Origin: an uncultured Acidobacteriaceae bacterium
GTDB lineage: Bacteria > Acidobacteriota > Terriglobia > Terriglobales > Acidobacteriaceae
Length of the DNA: 64,000 bases
Direction of reading: 5' to 3'
Assembly: GCA_903904755.1 (NCBI GenBank)
Contig: CAIVDV010000040.1
Coordinates: 1-64,000 of the forward strand
Shown: positions 1-9,056 of the stretch, one piece after another
How positions within the stretch are numbered: the stretch's first letter is position 1
How the letters are laid out: each line of letters begins with the position of its first letter
Program-made: the position numbers and the translations under genes
Notes under the pieces: model-generated
Databases searched by the model: none
What the model saw: only the letters and a program-made list of their open reading frames with translations
What the model was told of the DNA's origin: nothing

Positions 1-618
<618 letters not shown>

Positions 619-1265
619 AACTGTTTAATTCTTGTCATTGACCAGGATAACGGAGGTCACCTGGTTTGACAGCATCACGTACCCGAAGGCCGTGATGACT
701 TACCTTGTGAGAAGATGCAAGCCAAAGCTGCATACTTTCTCACGACTGGCACGTTTAACCTGTTGTCAAAGATCCTTACAGCCCTCCGCCTGAGCGGTGC
801 CGTTTGGATCGAGGCCGAAACTGCGTTTCGGTTGTCCTCGAACTTGTGCGCCGGTTGCGTTTCGCTTTCGCGTTTCGCCGCCGTTAGCGCCTTTCCCAGT
901 CTACCGCTTTTCTCTGCTTTCTGTCAACCTTTAACTTTTCGCTCTTTCAACCGAGCCGCGCATCACCATGGATCGCGGTTGCAACTCGGAGAGCTAAGTT
1001 TCGGTCAACCGGCAGGCCGGCTCGCTGATACTCGCGCTACGCAAATTCTCAAAGATTGACCGGCATAAAGCCAGAGCCGATAGGGGCTCACGAGGTCTTG
1101 GCCTCGGGTCGTGCAATGGGATGTTCTCTGGGGTCTTCCAGGGGACTCCGGGGCTACTGCCTCACCCGTCCCTACGAACTGCTTCCTATCCTCTTCGGGT
1201 CGGCCATCCAGGTAATCGTTACGACTAGCCGAACCGCTCAGGAAGCTCCACCGCTCTTGTGCAAC
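619..1265 (-). other. rRNA operon leader (untranslated)
   Basis: This stretch holds no convincing gene. On the minus strand it would be the transcribed leader ahead of 16S. It contains a strong hairpin at 707-743 (arms GTGAGAA / TTCTCAC with further pairing inside), a second one at about 672-698 (ATCACG / CGTGAT), and a boxA-like GATCTTTGACAAC at 762-774, close to the CTTTAACA-type element used for rRNA antitermination. The hairpins may take part in RNase III processing with matching sequence downstream of 16S, which is outside the window. The sequence 1301-1554 to the marC stop also shows no gene. Confidence 0.55.
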
Positions 1266-1271
1266 TTTTCA

Positions 1272-1300
1272 AGACTATCAAACTTCCGTCTCGATTGCAA
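1272..1300 (-). promoter_or_regulatory. candidate rRNA operon promoter
   Basis: On the minus strand TTGCAA (1295-1300) is followed after exactly 17 bp by TAGTCT (1272-1277), a plausible sigma-70 pair pointing at the 16S gene, with a start near 1265. It is the best spaced pair seen between marC and 16S, but neither hexamer is consensus. Confidence 0.4.
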
Positions 1301-1554
1301 GCTCGTGAATTTCTTTCTTTTCACTGCTCTTGCTTGTTGCTTTTCAACTGTTGCCCCGTCTTGCCCTTTGCCCTTCGCGTGTTCGCTACTGGCTCCGTGC
1401 TGCCCGGTTGCAACTTTCTGAGAATAGCAAGGACTGGGCCGGAGCGCAACCCCCAAACCGCCCTGCGCATGTGGAAAGGTGGCGAATCGACAGTGTTTAC
1501 GCGGGTAAATACATTTCGCCGCAGCACAGCTCCCGGCCGAACCCCCAGAAAACC

Positions 1555-2253
1555 CTACTCCATGCCGCCCGGATGGGGAACAATTCCCAGATCTGTCAGG
1601 CCGTTTACAAAGAACTGCATGGCCAGGGCCACCAGCAGCAGGCCCATGATGCGCACCAGGATGCGGATACCGGTCTCTCCCAGCAGATTCCGCACCCGGC
1701 TGGCGCCTGCCAGCACCAGATAGCTGACCAGAGCGGTGAATCCGATGCATCCCAGGATTGCGACCATCTGCCAGGTCTTGTTTACCTGCCCCACCAGCAC
1801 CATCACGCTTGAAATCGCGCCCGGCCCGGCCAGCATCGGTATGCCCAGGGGCACAATGCCGGCGTCTTCCTTGTGACTGGCCTCTTCGGTGTCACCGCTG
1901 GTCTCCTGCGTGGGCGAGCGGCGCGCCTCCAGCATGTCCAGGCCAATCAGCAGCAGAATCAGTCCCCCGGCAATTTCAAAGGCCGGCAGGGTAATCCCCA
2001 GCAGCTTGAAGATGACGCGGCCGGCCAGTGCAAAGGTAGACAGCACCAGGAAGCAGGTCAGTGCGCCCTTGGCGGCAATCCGCGCGCGACGCTTGGCTTC
2101 AAGCCCGGCAGTAATCGCCAAAAAAGACGGGATGGCAGCGAAGGGATCCACCAGGAAGAAGATGGAGCTGACGGCCAGCACGCTGAAGCGGACATAGGGG
2201 CCCTGCTGCAGCTCGCGGAGAACTCCTGCGACTTCGGGGGGTGGCATCAGCAT
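1555..2253 (-). CDS. MarC/UPF0056-family integral membrane protein
   Basis: A 232-residue polytopic inner-membrane protein with about six hydrophobic segments and the two family hallmarks: LVDPFAAIPSFLAIT near residues 34-48 and a second VPLGIPMLAGPGAISSVM motif after a charged, Glu/Ser-rich loop. The two motifs are the inverted-repeat halves typical of MarC proteins; the transported substrate of the family is unknown. The start was set at the ATG with a GGGAG ribosome-binding site, which leaves only 2 bp to the stop of mtnC upstream, so the gene is probably the last cistron of the methionine-salvage operon. A longer in-frame start exists 31 codons upstream inside mtnC but lacks support. Confidence 0.85.
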   Translation of the reverse strand: MLMPPPEVAGVLRELQQGPYVRFSVLAVSSIFFLVDPFAAIPSFLAITAGLEAKRRARIAAKGALTCFLVLSTFALAGRVIFKLLGITLPAFEIAGGLILLLIGLDMLEARRSPTQETSGDTEEASHKEDAGIVPLGIPMLAGPGAISSVMVLVGQVNKTWQMVAILGCIGFTALVSYLVLAGASRVRNLLGETGIRILVRIMGLLLVALAMQFFVNGLTDLGIVPHPGGME

Positions 2254-2255
2254 GG

Positions 2256-2999
2256 CTAATCTCCCTGGAAGCTCGACAGTACCCCATGCCCATGCCCCTC
2301 GGCAACAGGCGAATTCCCGGGCCTCACCACGAGCCGCGTCCCGCACGCCGCCGCCCGGGCCGCATCCAGCTCGGCAACCACATCGGAGAAGAACAGAACG
2401 CTCCCCGGCTCGACGCCCAACTCCTCGGCAATCCGCTGGTAGCTGGCCGGATCGCGCTTGGCTCCAACCCGGGTGTCAAAGTGGGCGGCGATGTGGCCAC
2501 TGATATCCCCGGCGCTCGAGTACCGGAAAAACAGCCGCTGCGCCGCGACCGATCCTGAGGAGTAGATGGCCACGCGGCCCAGCTCGCTCCAGCGCTCAAT
2601 CGCCGGGGCCACATCCGGGAACAACTCGCCCTTCAGTTCCCCGCTCTCAAAGCCGGCCTGCCACACCCGGCCCTGGATGGCTTTCAGCGCGGTCGACTTG
2701 CGGTCCTGGTCCATCAGCCACAGCAGATACGCTGCGGCCCCGGCCAAATCTGCCACTCCATCTATATATGGGGCCTCGGAATCAGGCGCTTCCCTGTCGG
2801 CCTGGTTTTCTCTGAGCAGCAGGGCAAGATCGGCGGCAACATCAGAGTCCGCGCCATGCGCTGTGAGAAATGCGCCCAGGTGACGGCGGGCAAAAGGAAA
2901 CATCACGTCGTACACCAGCGCAATCGGGGCAACCGTGCCCTCCACATCCAGCAGGTACACCTGCGGCAGCGCGCCAATGCCGGCATCCGAATCGCTCAC
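2256..2999 (-). CDS. mtnC: enolase-phosphatase E1 (methionine salvage)
   Basis: HAD-superfamily enzyme of 247 residues that enolises and dephosphorylates 2,3-diketo-5-methylthiopentyl-1-phosphate to the acireductone used by MtnD. The N-terminus carries the MtnC version of HAD motif I, LLDVEGT (D18, E20), followed by SSGS as motif II and FFSDVVAELDAA as the late acidic motif. The GTG start overlaps the mtnD stop as GTGA, giving translational coupling and the normal family length; longer versions would run into mtnD. MtnC and MtnD act on consecutive steps, which fits the overlap. Confidence 0.93.
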   Translation of the reverse strand: MSDSDAGIGALPQVYLLDVEGTVAPIALVYDVMFPFARRHLGAFLTAHGADSDVAADLALLLRENQADREAPDSEAPYIDGVADLAGAAAYLLWLMDQDRKSTALKAIQGRVWQAGFESGELKGELFPDVAPAIERWSELGRVAIYSSGSVAAQRLFFRYSSAGDISGHIAAHFDTRVGAKRDPASYQRIAEELGVEPGSVLFFSDVVAELDAARAAACGTRLVVRPGNSPVAEGHGHGVLSSFQGD

Positions 3000-3568
3000 A
3001 ACGAAATCGTCTTCTGCGCCAGCGTGCCGAAGTAGGCAGGGCCAAAGCACAGCGGCTCAAATTCGCGGTCCACGCCGCTCCATGTGTAGTTGGGGCTCCA
3101 GCCTGCGGGGTCCTGGAACCAGCGAATCGCGCGGATGCGGCGCTCCGTGCACAGCGTGAACCAGTGTGTGGTGCCGCGGGGGACCCGGATGAGGTCCCCG
3201 GGAACAACTTCCACTGAAAGAACCTGGCCCTCCATCCCGCGCAGGAAGAAGATGCCGCGGCCCCCGATGATGAAGCGCACCTCGTCGTCGGAGTGGGTGT
3301 GCTCCTTGTCGAACTTGGCCAGCATGGTTTCCAGGCCCGGAACTTCAGGGGTGATGTCGATGACGTCGGCGGTGACAAAGCCGCAGCGGCGCTTCATTGC
3401 ATCAATCTCATCCGAATAGGCAGAGAGCACCTCGTCGGCAGTGGCGTCGGCAGCCACGCGTGAGAGATCCCAGCGCTCGTACTCCACATCCACGGTGTTC
3501 AGCAGGGCGCGGACCTCGTCATCGTTGGTCACGGCCACTCCGTTCTCTGTATTGGTGACAACTGCCAT
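2996..3568 (-). CDS. mtnD: acireductone dioxygenase
   Basis: Cupin-fold metalloenzyme of 190 residues that cleaves the acireductone to the keto-acid precursor of methionine plus formate (Fe form), or to off-pathway products (Ni form). The metal ligands are visible: H90, H92 and E96 in EHTHSDDEVRF and H135 in GTTHWF. The start chosen is MAVVTN; six residues upstream another start is possible. It is coupled to mtnC by a 4-bp overlap and lies 104 bp downstream of mtnB, so the order follows the pathway: MtnB, then MtnC/MtnD. mtnA, the kinase/phosphorylase and the final transaminase are not in the window. Confidence 0.93.
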   Translation of the reverse strand: MAVVTNTENGVAVTNDDEVRALLNTVDVEYERWDLSRVAADATADEVLSAYSDEIDAMKRRCGFVTADVIDITPEVPGLETMLAKFDKEHTHSDDEVRFIIGGRGIFFLRGMEGQVLSVEVVPGDLIRVPRGTTHWFTLCTERRIRAIRWFQDPAGWSPNYTWSGVDREFEPLCFGPAYFGTLAQKTISL

Positions 3569-3672
3569 CTTCTCTATCAACCTCATAGCCCGGAGAACCG
3601 GGGAAATTCACCCGGACGAGCCGGTAGTGCCAGCTAGCCGCGTTTCACGGCTTCGCGGATATCTCTGATGTA

Positions 3673-4323
3673 TTACCAGCCGCTTGCGATGCGCCTGACT
3701 TCACACTCGAAAAGGAATTCGAGGGCTTCCATGTGACGCCACGCCTCAGCAGCGGATTGCCCCCAAGTATATAGTCCGTGGCCCGCCAAAAGCACCCCGT
3801 GAGTTTCGGGATTCGCGGCGACGGCCCGCGCCACCTCACGGCTGAGTTTGGCATAGTCCTGGCTGTTTTCCACCACCGGAATGCGCTCAATGTGCTGGTG
3901 GGTGGTGACGCCGCTGAGAGCCTTCAGCAGCTCGTAGCCGGTCAGCGTCACAGCCCCGTCGTGAACCAGCCGATTGGAGAGCAGGGTATTCCAGATGGAG
4001 TGCCCATGAACGATGGCCCCGGCCTGCGGAAAGGCGTCATAGAGAACGCCGTGGACGCGGGTCTCCGCCGAGGGCTTGCCATTGCCGGCGAGCACGCTGA
4101 AGTCCCCGGAGCCTGAAGCGTCAAAGGCCACCTCCAGCAGACCGGCGGGGGTGAGCTGGCTCTTGTCCAGCCCGCTGGCGGTCACCAGCACGTGGCCGGT
4201 GGCGATGTTGCGCACGCTGAAGTTGCCGCTGGTGGCCGGCACCCAGCCGCGCGCGGCCACTTTGTGGGCAACGCGGCACAGCTCTTCGGCTGCGGTCGTC
4301 AATTCCCTGCTGGAATCGGTCAT
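3673..4323 (-). CDS. mtnB: methylthioribulose-1-phosphate dehydratase
   Basis: Class II aldolase-fold enzyme of 216 residues. It dehydrates 5-methylthioribulose-1-phosphate to the diketone used by MtnC. Visible motifs are TSGNFSVR near residue 31, the zinc pair HGHS (H106, H108) and the downstream HGLYTWG with the third zinc histidine. The start is the ATG in front of MTDSSREL, which gives the family length; an upstream extension of about 90 codons reads through the divergent promoter region of the methyltransferase gene and is low complexity, so it is rejected. First gene of the mtnB-mtnD-mtnC-marC run. Confidence 0.92.
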   Translation of the reverse strand: MTDSSRELTTAAEELCRVAHKVAARGWVPATSGNFSVRNIATGHVLVTASGLDKSQLTPAGLLEVAFDASGSGDFSVLAGNGKPSAETRVHGVLYDAFPQAGAIVHGHSIWNTLLSNRLVHDGAVTLTGYELLKALSGVTTHQHIERIPVVENSQDYAKLSREVARAVAANPETHGVLLAGHGLYTWGQSAAEAWRHMEALEFLFECEVRRIASGW

Positions 4324-4456
4324 GGTCCTGGAAGGCTCCCGAAAGCGAAAGCTCTGCCACCTCTGCCATCGCTGCCTTTTCAGGATAGGGCAAAGTGCGG
4401 GTTGGCCGGGCCCGGAACCGGCGCAGGGGGCATCCGGCTCGTTACAATGGGGTTGT

Positions 4457-5257
4457 TTGCTCACTCCGGAACAATCCGAACGGCTGCTGGTCGTGCTGGT
4501 CTCGCCGCGCAATCCCCTCAACATAGGAGCGGCGGCGCGCGCCATGGCCAACTTCGGCTTCCAGCGACTGGCCATCGTGGCACCGTTTGCCGTCAACTGG
4601 GCTGAGGCAAAGAGCGCGGTCGGCGCGCCCGACCTGCTGCGCGATGCCCAGGTCTACGACACCCTCGGCGCGGCGCTGGCTCCCTGCCAACTGGTGCTGG
4701 GCACCGGCTCGCTCGACAAGCGCCGACCCGTGCAGGCCATCGTCAACCTGCCTGAAGGCGCGGCCCGGCTGCGGCAGGCGCTCGAGACCCCGCATCTCGA
4801 CGACGCCGCGCGCCCCACTGCGGCAATTCTCTTCGGCAGCGAAAAGCACGGGCTGACGGCCGACGATCTCTCGTTTTGCCACGGGCTGATCGCCATTGAC
4901 ACGGCCGAGGCGCAGCCCTCAATGAATCTGGGTCAGGCCGTCGCAGTCTGCCTCTATGAAATCGCGCGCAACCCCGATGCGCAGCCGCCCCTGGTGCCCC
5001 ATCGCGGAGCCAACCCCACCCTTTCTTCGCCCACCGGCGAGATGCCCGAAACCGAGCAACTGGAGCGCCTGGCGACCCTGGTAACCGAGGTCATGGAGCG
5101 GGTGGATTACACCATTCGCGGTCAAAAGGCCAGCTCGAGCGAGTCCCTGCGCATTCTGCTGCGCCGATTGATGCCAAATGAGGCGGATTTGCGGCGCATT
5201 ATGGGGCTCTTCCGGCGTATCCTGTGGCAGTTGGCACGGCAAAACGGAAAGCCGTAA
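4457..5257 (+). CDS. SpoU/TrmJ-family RNA 2'-O-methyltransferase
   Basis: SPOUT-fold methyltransferase of about 266 residues that uses S-adenosylmethionine to methylate a ribose 2'-OH in tRNA or rRNA. The family motifs are intact: LVSPRNPLNIGAAARAM near the N-terminus, FGSEKHGLT in the middle and SMNLGQAVAVCLYE forming the knotted SAM site. The C-terminal extension (TLVTEVMERVDY onward) is of the TrmJ type, so Cm32/Um32 methylation of tRNA is the likely role. The start is uncertain: the TTG at 4457 sits only 8 nt after a TACAAT box at 4443-4448, with no Shine-Dalgarno sequence, so the mRNA may be almost leaderless. In-frame sequence further upstream overlaps mtnB antisense and is rejected. 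Confidence 0.85.
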   Translation: MLTPEQSERLLVVLVSPRNPLNIGAAARAMANFGFQRLAIVAPFAVNWAEAKSAVGAPDLLRDAQVYDTLGAALAPCQLVLGTGSLDKRRPVQAIVNLPEGAARLRQALETPHLDDAARPTAAILFGSEKHGLTADDLSFCHGLIAIDTAEAQPSMNLGQAVAVCLYEIARNPDAQPPLVPHRGANPTLSSPTGEMPETEQLERLATLVTEVMERVDYTIRGQKASSSESLRILLRRLMPNEADLRRIMGLFRRILWQLARQNGKP

Positions 5258-5314
5258 ATTTCCTGCATCGCATTGTCACGGAACCCTGCTAAAGTCTCCG
5301 CAAGGCCCTTACCT

Positions 5315-6727
5315 ATGAATGAACGCGCGCGTCTGCCTCTCCCCCTCTGGCTGGTCTGCCGGCTCCTGATGCTCTCCGTATTCGCCGTTGTCCCGGTTGC
5401 GCTGCAGGCCCAGCAGCCCGCGCCTTCCCCTGCACCCGACCCCGCTCAGCAGCCGGCGCCTGCTGCCTCCGCCCCCGCAGAGGCAACTCCGGCAACGGAT
5501 GCCCAGCAGCCGGCTCCCCCGGCAGCGGAAGCCGCTCCTGCCCCGGCAACTGCGCAAGCCCCTGCGGCCGCCCCGGAAGCAGCCCAGCCGCAGCCCGCCC
5601 CAGCCACCAAAGCCAAGGGGATTGTCGCCGACAAGGAAGAGGCCGGCGGCATTACCGAAGACGAGCTCAAGCAGATGCTGGTGGGCAAGGAGCTGTACCT
5701 GCGCGGCGCCTACCTGGGCGACACGCTCAACTTCAACGAGCATGGCCAGCCCATCGGCCACCCCAACGCCGGCTCATGGACCCTTTCCGGCGTGCAGATT
5801 GAGAAGATCCGCATCACCAAGCACAAAGTTGAGCTGGACGGCGCGCGCTATGGGCTGCACTTTCTGGGCGCGCTGCCCAACGAAGACGCCAGCAAGGCCG
5901 TCGACCGGGTAAAGATTACGCCCAAAAAGAAGGTTCTGCGCATAACCATCGACCGCGAGCAGGTGGTCAAGCCCAAGAAGGACAAGGAAAAGGACAAGAA
6001 GGGCGACAAGGCTGCGAAGGAGAAATCCGGCAAAAGAGTGGTCGAGATGGGCACCCAGGCCTCCGTGGAAGACGATGCGGACAAAACTCCTGAAGAACAG
6101 GTCAAGGCCAGCATCGAGAAGGCTCCAGAGGGCGACCGCCCCGCGGATGCCAAATCCCTGACCACCACTACTTCCCCGGCGCACGCCACCGCGGTCCTTC
6201 GCGAGGCCCTGGCGCACATCTTCTCCGATGGTGTGGATGACCAGGTGCGCGCCTCCATGCCGCAATTCTGGAAGCTCTACTTCCAGGCCCAGGCGGCCGG
6301 GGTGGACTACCGCCCCACCGGCGCCAACATCCTGCGCTCCTCTGCGGTAGAGAAGCAGGCCCGGGTGGTCACCTCGCTTGCGCCGGAGTCAAATGACTTT
6401 GCCCAGGCCAGCGGCATCGCCGGGCGCGCGCTCTACCGCGCCGTCATAGGAGCCGACGGACGCCCAACCGAAGTTGCCGTGGTGCGACCCATCGGCTTTG
6501 GGCTGGATGAAAACGCGGTCACCGCGATTGGCAAGGCCACCTTTGAGCCGGGCTTGAAGGGCGGCCAGCCGGTGGCCGAAGTGCTGGATCTCGCCGTAAT
6601 GTTCCGCATCTACTCCAAGCGCACCTCTGGCACGGCTGAGCCGGAGCGCAAAAAGGAAGAGGCGCCAGGGCCGTACACGGTGCAGCATCCGCCCACGGCA
6701 AACTCGCCCTACGAGCAGCCCAAATAG
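5315..6727 (+). CDS. exported protein with TonB C-terminal-like domain
   Basis: A 470-residue protein with an N-terminal hydrophobic segment (about residues 8-33, ending ALQAQQ, a signal peptide or anchor), a long Ala/Pro/Gln-rich periplasmic spacer to about residue 105, a middle region with a Lys-rich patch around 215-240, and a C-terminal domain of about 80 residues resembling the energy-transducer TonB domain (ALYRAVIGADGRPTEVAV ... AVTAIGKATFEPG). Acidobacteria carry many such proteins and most are not paired with ExbBD; none is here. The ATG at 5315 was preferred to a TTG 14 codons upstream because it starts the basic n-region of the signal. Role in outer-membrane energy transfer is inferred. 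Confidence 0.8.
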   Translation: MNERARLPLPLWLVCRLLMLSVFAVVPVALQAQQPAPSPAPDPAQQPAPAASAPAEATPATDAQQPAPPAAEAAPAPATAQAPAAAPEAAQPQPAPATKAKGIVADKEEAGGITEDELKQMLVGKELYLRGAYLGDTLNFNEHGQPIGHPNAGSWTLSGVQIEKIRITKHKVELDGARYGLHFLGALPNEDASKAVDRVKITPKKKVLRITIDREQVVKPKKDKEKDKKGDKAAKEKSGKRVVEMGTQASVEDDADKTPEEQVKASIEKAPEGDRPADAKSLTTTTSPAHATAVLREALAHIFSDGVDDQVRASMPQFWKLYFQAQAAGVDYRPTGANILRSSAVEKQARVVTSLAPESNDFAQASGIAGRALYRAVIGADGRPTEVAVVRPIGFGLDENAVTAIGKATFEPGLKGGQPVAEVLDLAVMFRIYSKRTSGTAEPERKKEEAPGPYTVQHPPTANSPYEQPK

Positions 6728-6739
6728 TCCGGCCGGCGG

Positions 6740-6913
6740 CTACTCCAGCCCGTCCGCCAGTTCCTCCAGCTTTTCCTTGTGTTTTGCGCCGCGGGCGGTC
6801 GCCGCAGGCTTGTCGGCCACCACGCGGCTGGCCTTGGGCTGGCCCACATGTTCCCGGGCGTTGGCCTTTACGGCCTTGGTCACACTGAATGTCTCTCGCT
6901 TCTTCTTCGTCAT
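6740..6913 (-). CDS. small basic conserved-type protein (57 aa)
   Basis: A short reading frame starting MTKKKRETFS and ending EELADGLE. It is lysine- and alanine-rich, strongly polar, with no membrane segment. It fills the gap between the convergent TonB-type gene (stop 12 bp away) and the divergent zinc-ribbon gene, and its codon choice matches neighbouring genes. No clear ribosome-binding site is seen. Function unknown; the composition would suit a nucleic-acid-associated protein, but this is only a guess. Confidence 0.55.
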   Translation of the reverse strand: MTKKKRETFSVTKAVKANAREHVGQPKASRVVADKPAATARGAKHKEKLEELADGLE

Positions 6914-6972
6914 GGCAGGGTTGAGTATGGAATACTTTTCTCCAGAGCGAAAGTGCAGAGCGAGGTTTATCT

Positions 6973-7248
6973 ATGGAAGAGCGAGAGTTTTTTACCGAAT
7001 CGAACGAGCAGCGTACCCATACCCTGACCTGCCCGCACTGCGGCCAGCCCGGCCAGTACCAGATCAGCTGGGTGGTTCGCCGCAAGCGCGCGCAGCTTCC
7101 ACGACACGCGGATGAGCGCGACCGCGCCCGCTTTGCCAAGGCCCGCACCTACATGGTGCGCAAGGACGACCTGCTCGGCTGCAGCAATATCCGCTGCCGC
7201 AAGCGTTTTGAAATCAGCGGTCTCCAGACCATCGCCTTCCTGGATTAG
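6973..7248 (+). CDS. small zinc-ribbon-like protein
   Basis: A 91-residue cytoplasmic protein with two cysteine knuckles, CPHC at 20-23 and CSNIRC at 70-75, separated by a basic, Arg-rich stretch. This is the pattern of a zinc ribbon in which the intervening region could contact nucleic acid or a protein partner. I do not recognise a named family. It is followed after 225 bp by a small membrane protein gene; no shared promoter is evident. Confidence 0.7.
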   Translation: MEEREFFTESNEQRTHTLTCPHCGQPGQYQISWVVRRKRAQLPRHADERDRARFAKARTYMVRKDDLLGCSNIRCRKRFEISGLQTIAFLD

Positions 7249-7413
7249 GCGGGATTTCCCCGCCCTGTTCCACTGCTGGGCCGCAGGATGCAGCTTTTGC
7301 AACTCCGCTCTTGCGCTCCAGCCCCAGACCCCGTTTACAATCACAGGAGGGGGGTGCCGGGATTCCCACGGCTCGTGCGGCTTTTCTCAGCCGCTCTTCC
7401 TCAACCCCTTGCA

Positions 7414-7443
7414 CCACTCAATTTTGCACCACCCAATTTTGCA
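7414..7443 (+). repeat. 15-bp tandem duplication in 5' untranslated region
   Basis: Two adjacent copies of CCACYCAATTTTGCA (one mismatch) followed by a decayed third copy, ending about 30 bp before the start of the downstream membrane protein. A TTTACAAT box lies upstream at 7333-7340, so the repeat would be in the transcribed leader. Confidence 0.6.
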
Positions 7444-7473
7444 GGACCAAATTCTGAAGGAGAGATTCCACTC

Positions 7474-7752
7474 ATGGCCAACAACCTGCTTCCCCAGGAA
7501 GAACGCAACCTTACTCCCTCCCAGGTGGAAGCCCTGGACAAGCGCCGCGAGTGGGGCCTGACTCTGCAGGTCATCGCCGGCCAGTTTGCCGTAATCTCAG
7601 TAATTCTTTCTCTGTGGGTCGGCCAGGACCTCACCTACTCGCCGGGCTGGGCGCACCCGATTGCCTATTACATGGCCGTGGCCGTCGGTATTGTCGTGGT
7701 TGCCGGCACCGCCGGAACCGTGATGCGCCGCGGCACCGTGCCGCTCGACTAA
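7474..7752 (+). CDS. small two-helix membrane protein
   Basis: A 92-residue protein with a polar N-terminus (MANNLLPQEE) and two transmembrane helices at about residues 30-48 and 62-81, the second Val/Ala/Gly-rich, ending in a short tail with RRGTVPLD. The start is supported by an AAGGAGAG ribosome-binding site; longer in-frame versions run through the tandem repeat of the leader. A strong terminator follows. Function unknown. Confidence 0.75.
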   Translation: MANNLLPQEERNLTPSQVEALDKRREWGLTLQVIAGQFAVISVILSLWVGQDLTYSPGWAHPIAYYMAVAVGIVVVAGTAGTVMRRGTVPLD

Positions 7753-7778
7753 CTTTTGGCTGCTATCGCTGAGGTTGA

Positions 7779-7806
7779 AGCCCCACCCGAGCGGTGGGGC
7801 TTTTGC
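7779..7806 (+). terminator. rho-independent terminator
   Basis: Perfect stem AGCCCCACC / GGTGGGGCT with a 5-nt loop followed by TTTT, 26 bp after the stop of the small membrane protein gene. Confidence 0.85.
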
Positions 7807-7915
7807 TTTCACCGCATCATCCGCCCCCTGATTCTGCAAGGGTTACCCTGCCACTGGCAGCGCGCCTTGCACCCCTTGCCCATTTCCTGCCATCTTGTCA
7901 CTGGGGCCAACGCCA

Positions 7916-8956
7916 ATGCTGTCGACACACCCAATTCCGAAGCTTCACGGCGCTGAGCCGGAAAACCTGCTCCGGGACAGCCATGGCCGCGTCATCCGAG
8001 ACTTGCGGGTCTCCATTACCGACCGCTGCAACTACCGCTGCGTCTACTGCCGCACCGGCGAGGGCGGGGCCCAGTACGCCGAGCTGGCCACAGAAGAATA
8101 CCTGCGCCTCATCCGCGTCTTTGTCTCACTCGGCATCAACAAACTCCGGCTGACCGGCGGCGAACCCCTGCTGCGCACCGACCTGCCCGCCATGCTGCGG
8201 GAGCTGGCTCTGCTGCGAACCCCCAACAACGAGCCCCTCGACCTGGCGCTGACCACCAACGGCCATCTCCTGGCCGGCCTGGCGCAAACTCTCGTCGACT
8301 CTGGCCTGCAACGGGTTACGGTGAGCATGGATGCGGTGGACGCACCCACCTTTGACCGCATCACCCGCGTTCCCGGCAGCCATGGCAAAGTGCTGGCCGG
8401 CATCCGCGCGGCGCAGGCTGCCGGCCTGGGCCCGGTCAAGGTCAACTGCGTGCTGCTGCGCGGCTTCAACGACGACCAGATTCTCCCCTTCGCCCACTTT
8501 GCCCGTGCCGAAGGCGTGATTGTGCGCTTCATCGAGTTCATGCCGCTGGAAGAAGGCCGTCTGTGGACCCCGGCAATCGTGGTCTCGCACGACGAGATTC
8601 TCCAGCGCATCTCACAAGAGCTGCCCCTGCTTCGGCTTACCCCAAGCGCCGCCGGTGAAACCGCCCGCCGCTACGGATTCGCCGATGGCCAGGGCGAAAT
8701 TGGCATCATCGCGCCGGTCACCCAGGCCTTCTGCGGAGCCTGTTCGCGCATTCGCCTCACCTCAGACGGCAAAATCCGCACTTGCCTCTTCTCGCACCGC
8801 GAGCACGACCTGGCCGGGCACCTGCGCCGTGGCGCAAGCGACGAGGATCTGCAGGCATGGATTCGCCAGGTGGTACACACCAAGGAAGCACGCCACCACA
8901 TCGGCGAGCCCGGCTTCCATAAACCCAGCCGCTCCATGGTGCATATCGGCGGGTAA
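7916..8956 (+). CDS. moaA: GTP 3',8-cyclase MoaA (molybdenum cofactor)
   Basis: Radical-SAM enzyme of 346 residues catalysing the first committed step of molybdopterin synthesis, conversion of GTP to 3',8-cyclo-7,8-dihydro-GTP with MoaC. The N-terminal [4Fe-4S] motif is CNYRCVYC (C38, C42, C45), the SAM motif LTGGEPLL follows, the C-terminal cluster motif is FCGACSRIRLTSDGKIRTC, and the chain ends in the functionally important Gly-Gly tail (VHIGG). A TTG start seven codons upstream is possible; the ATG was chosen. No other moa gene is adjacent. Confidence 0.95.
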   Translation: MLSTHPIPKLHGAEPENLLRDSHGRVIRDLRVSITDRCNYRCVYCRTGEGGAQYAELATEEYLRLIRVFVSLGINKLRLTGGEPLLRTDLPAMLRELALLRTPNNEPLDLALTTNGHLLAGLAQTLVDSGLQRVTVSMDAVDAPTFDRITRVPGSHGKVLAGIRAAQAAGLGPVKVNCVLLRGFNDDQILPFAHFARAEGVIVRFIEFMPLEEGRLWTPAIVVSHDEILQRISQELPLLRLTPSAAGETARRYGFADGQGEIGIIAPVTQAFCGACSRIRLTSDGKIRTCLFSHREHDLAGHLRRGASDEDLQAWIRQVVHTKEARHHIGEPGFHKPSRSMVHIGG

Positions 8957-9056
8957 TCCTCCGCGCGCCTGCCCGCTCCCTTGCTTTCTCGGGCCCAAAG
9001 CGGGACAATAGCGTCAATCAACTGCAGTTATCCTCGTTCCGCCACAGGTCGTTTGG

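Noticed and set aside
619-1554. Several frames of 70-150 codons in the rRNA leader and marC downstream region
   Set aside because: No ribosome-binding sites, no recognisable motifs, and they overlap structured leader RNA.
4076-4456. N-terminal extension of the TrmJ-like protein by more than 120 codons
   Set aside because: It is the antisense of mtnB and adds sequence not found in the family.
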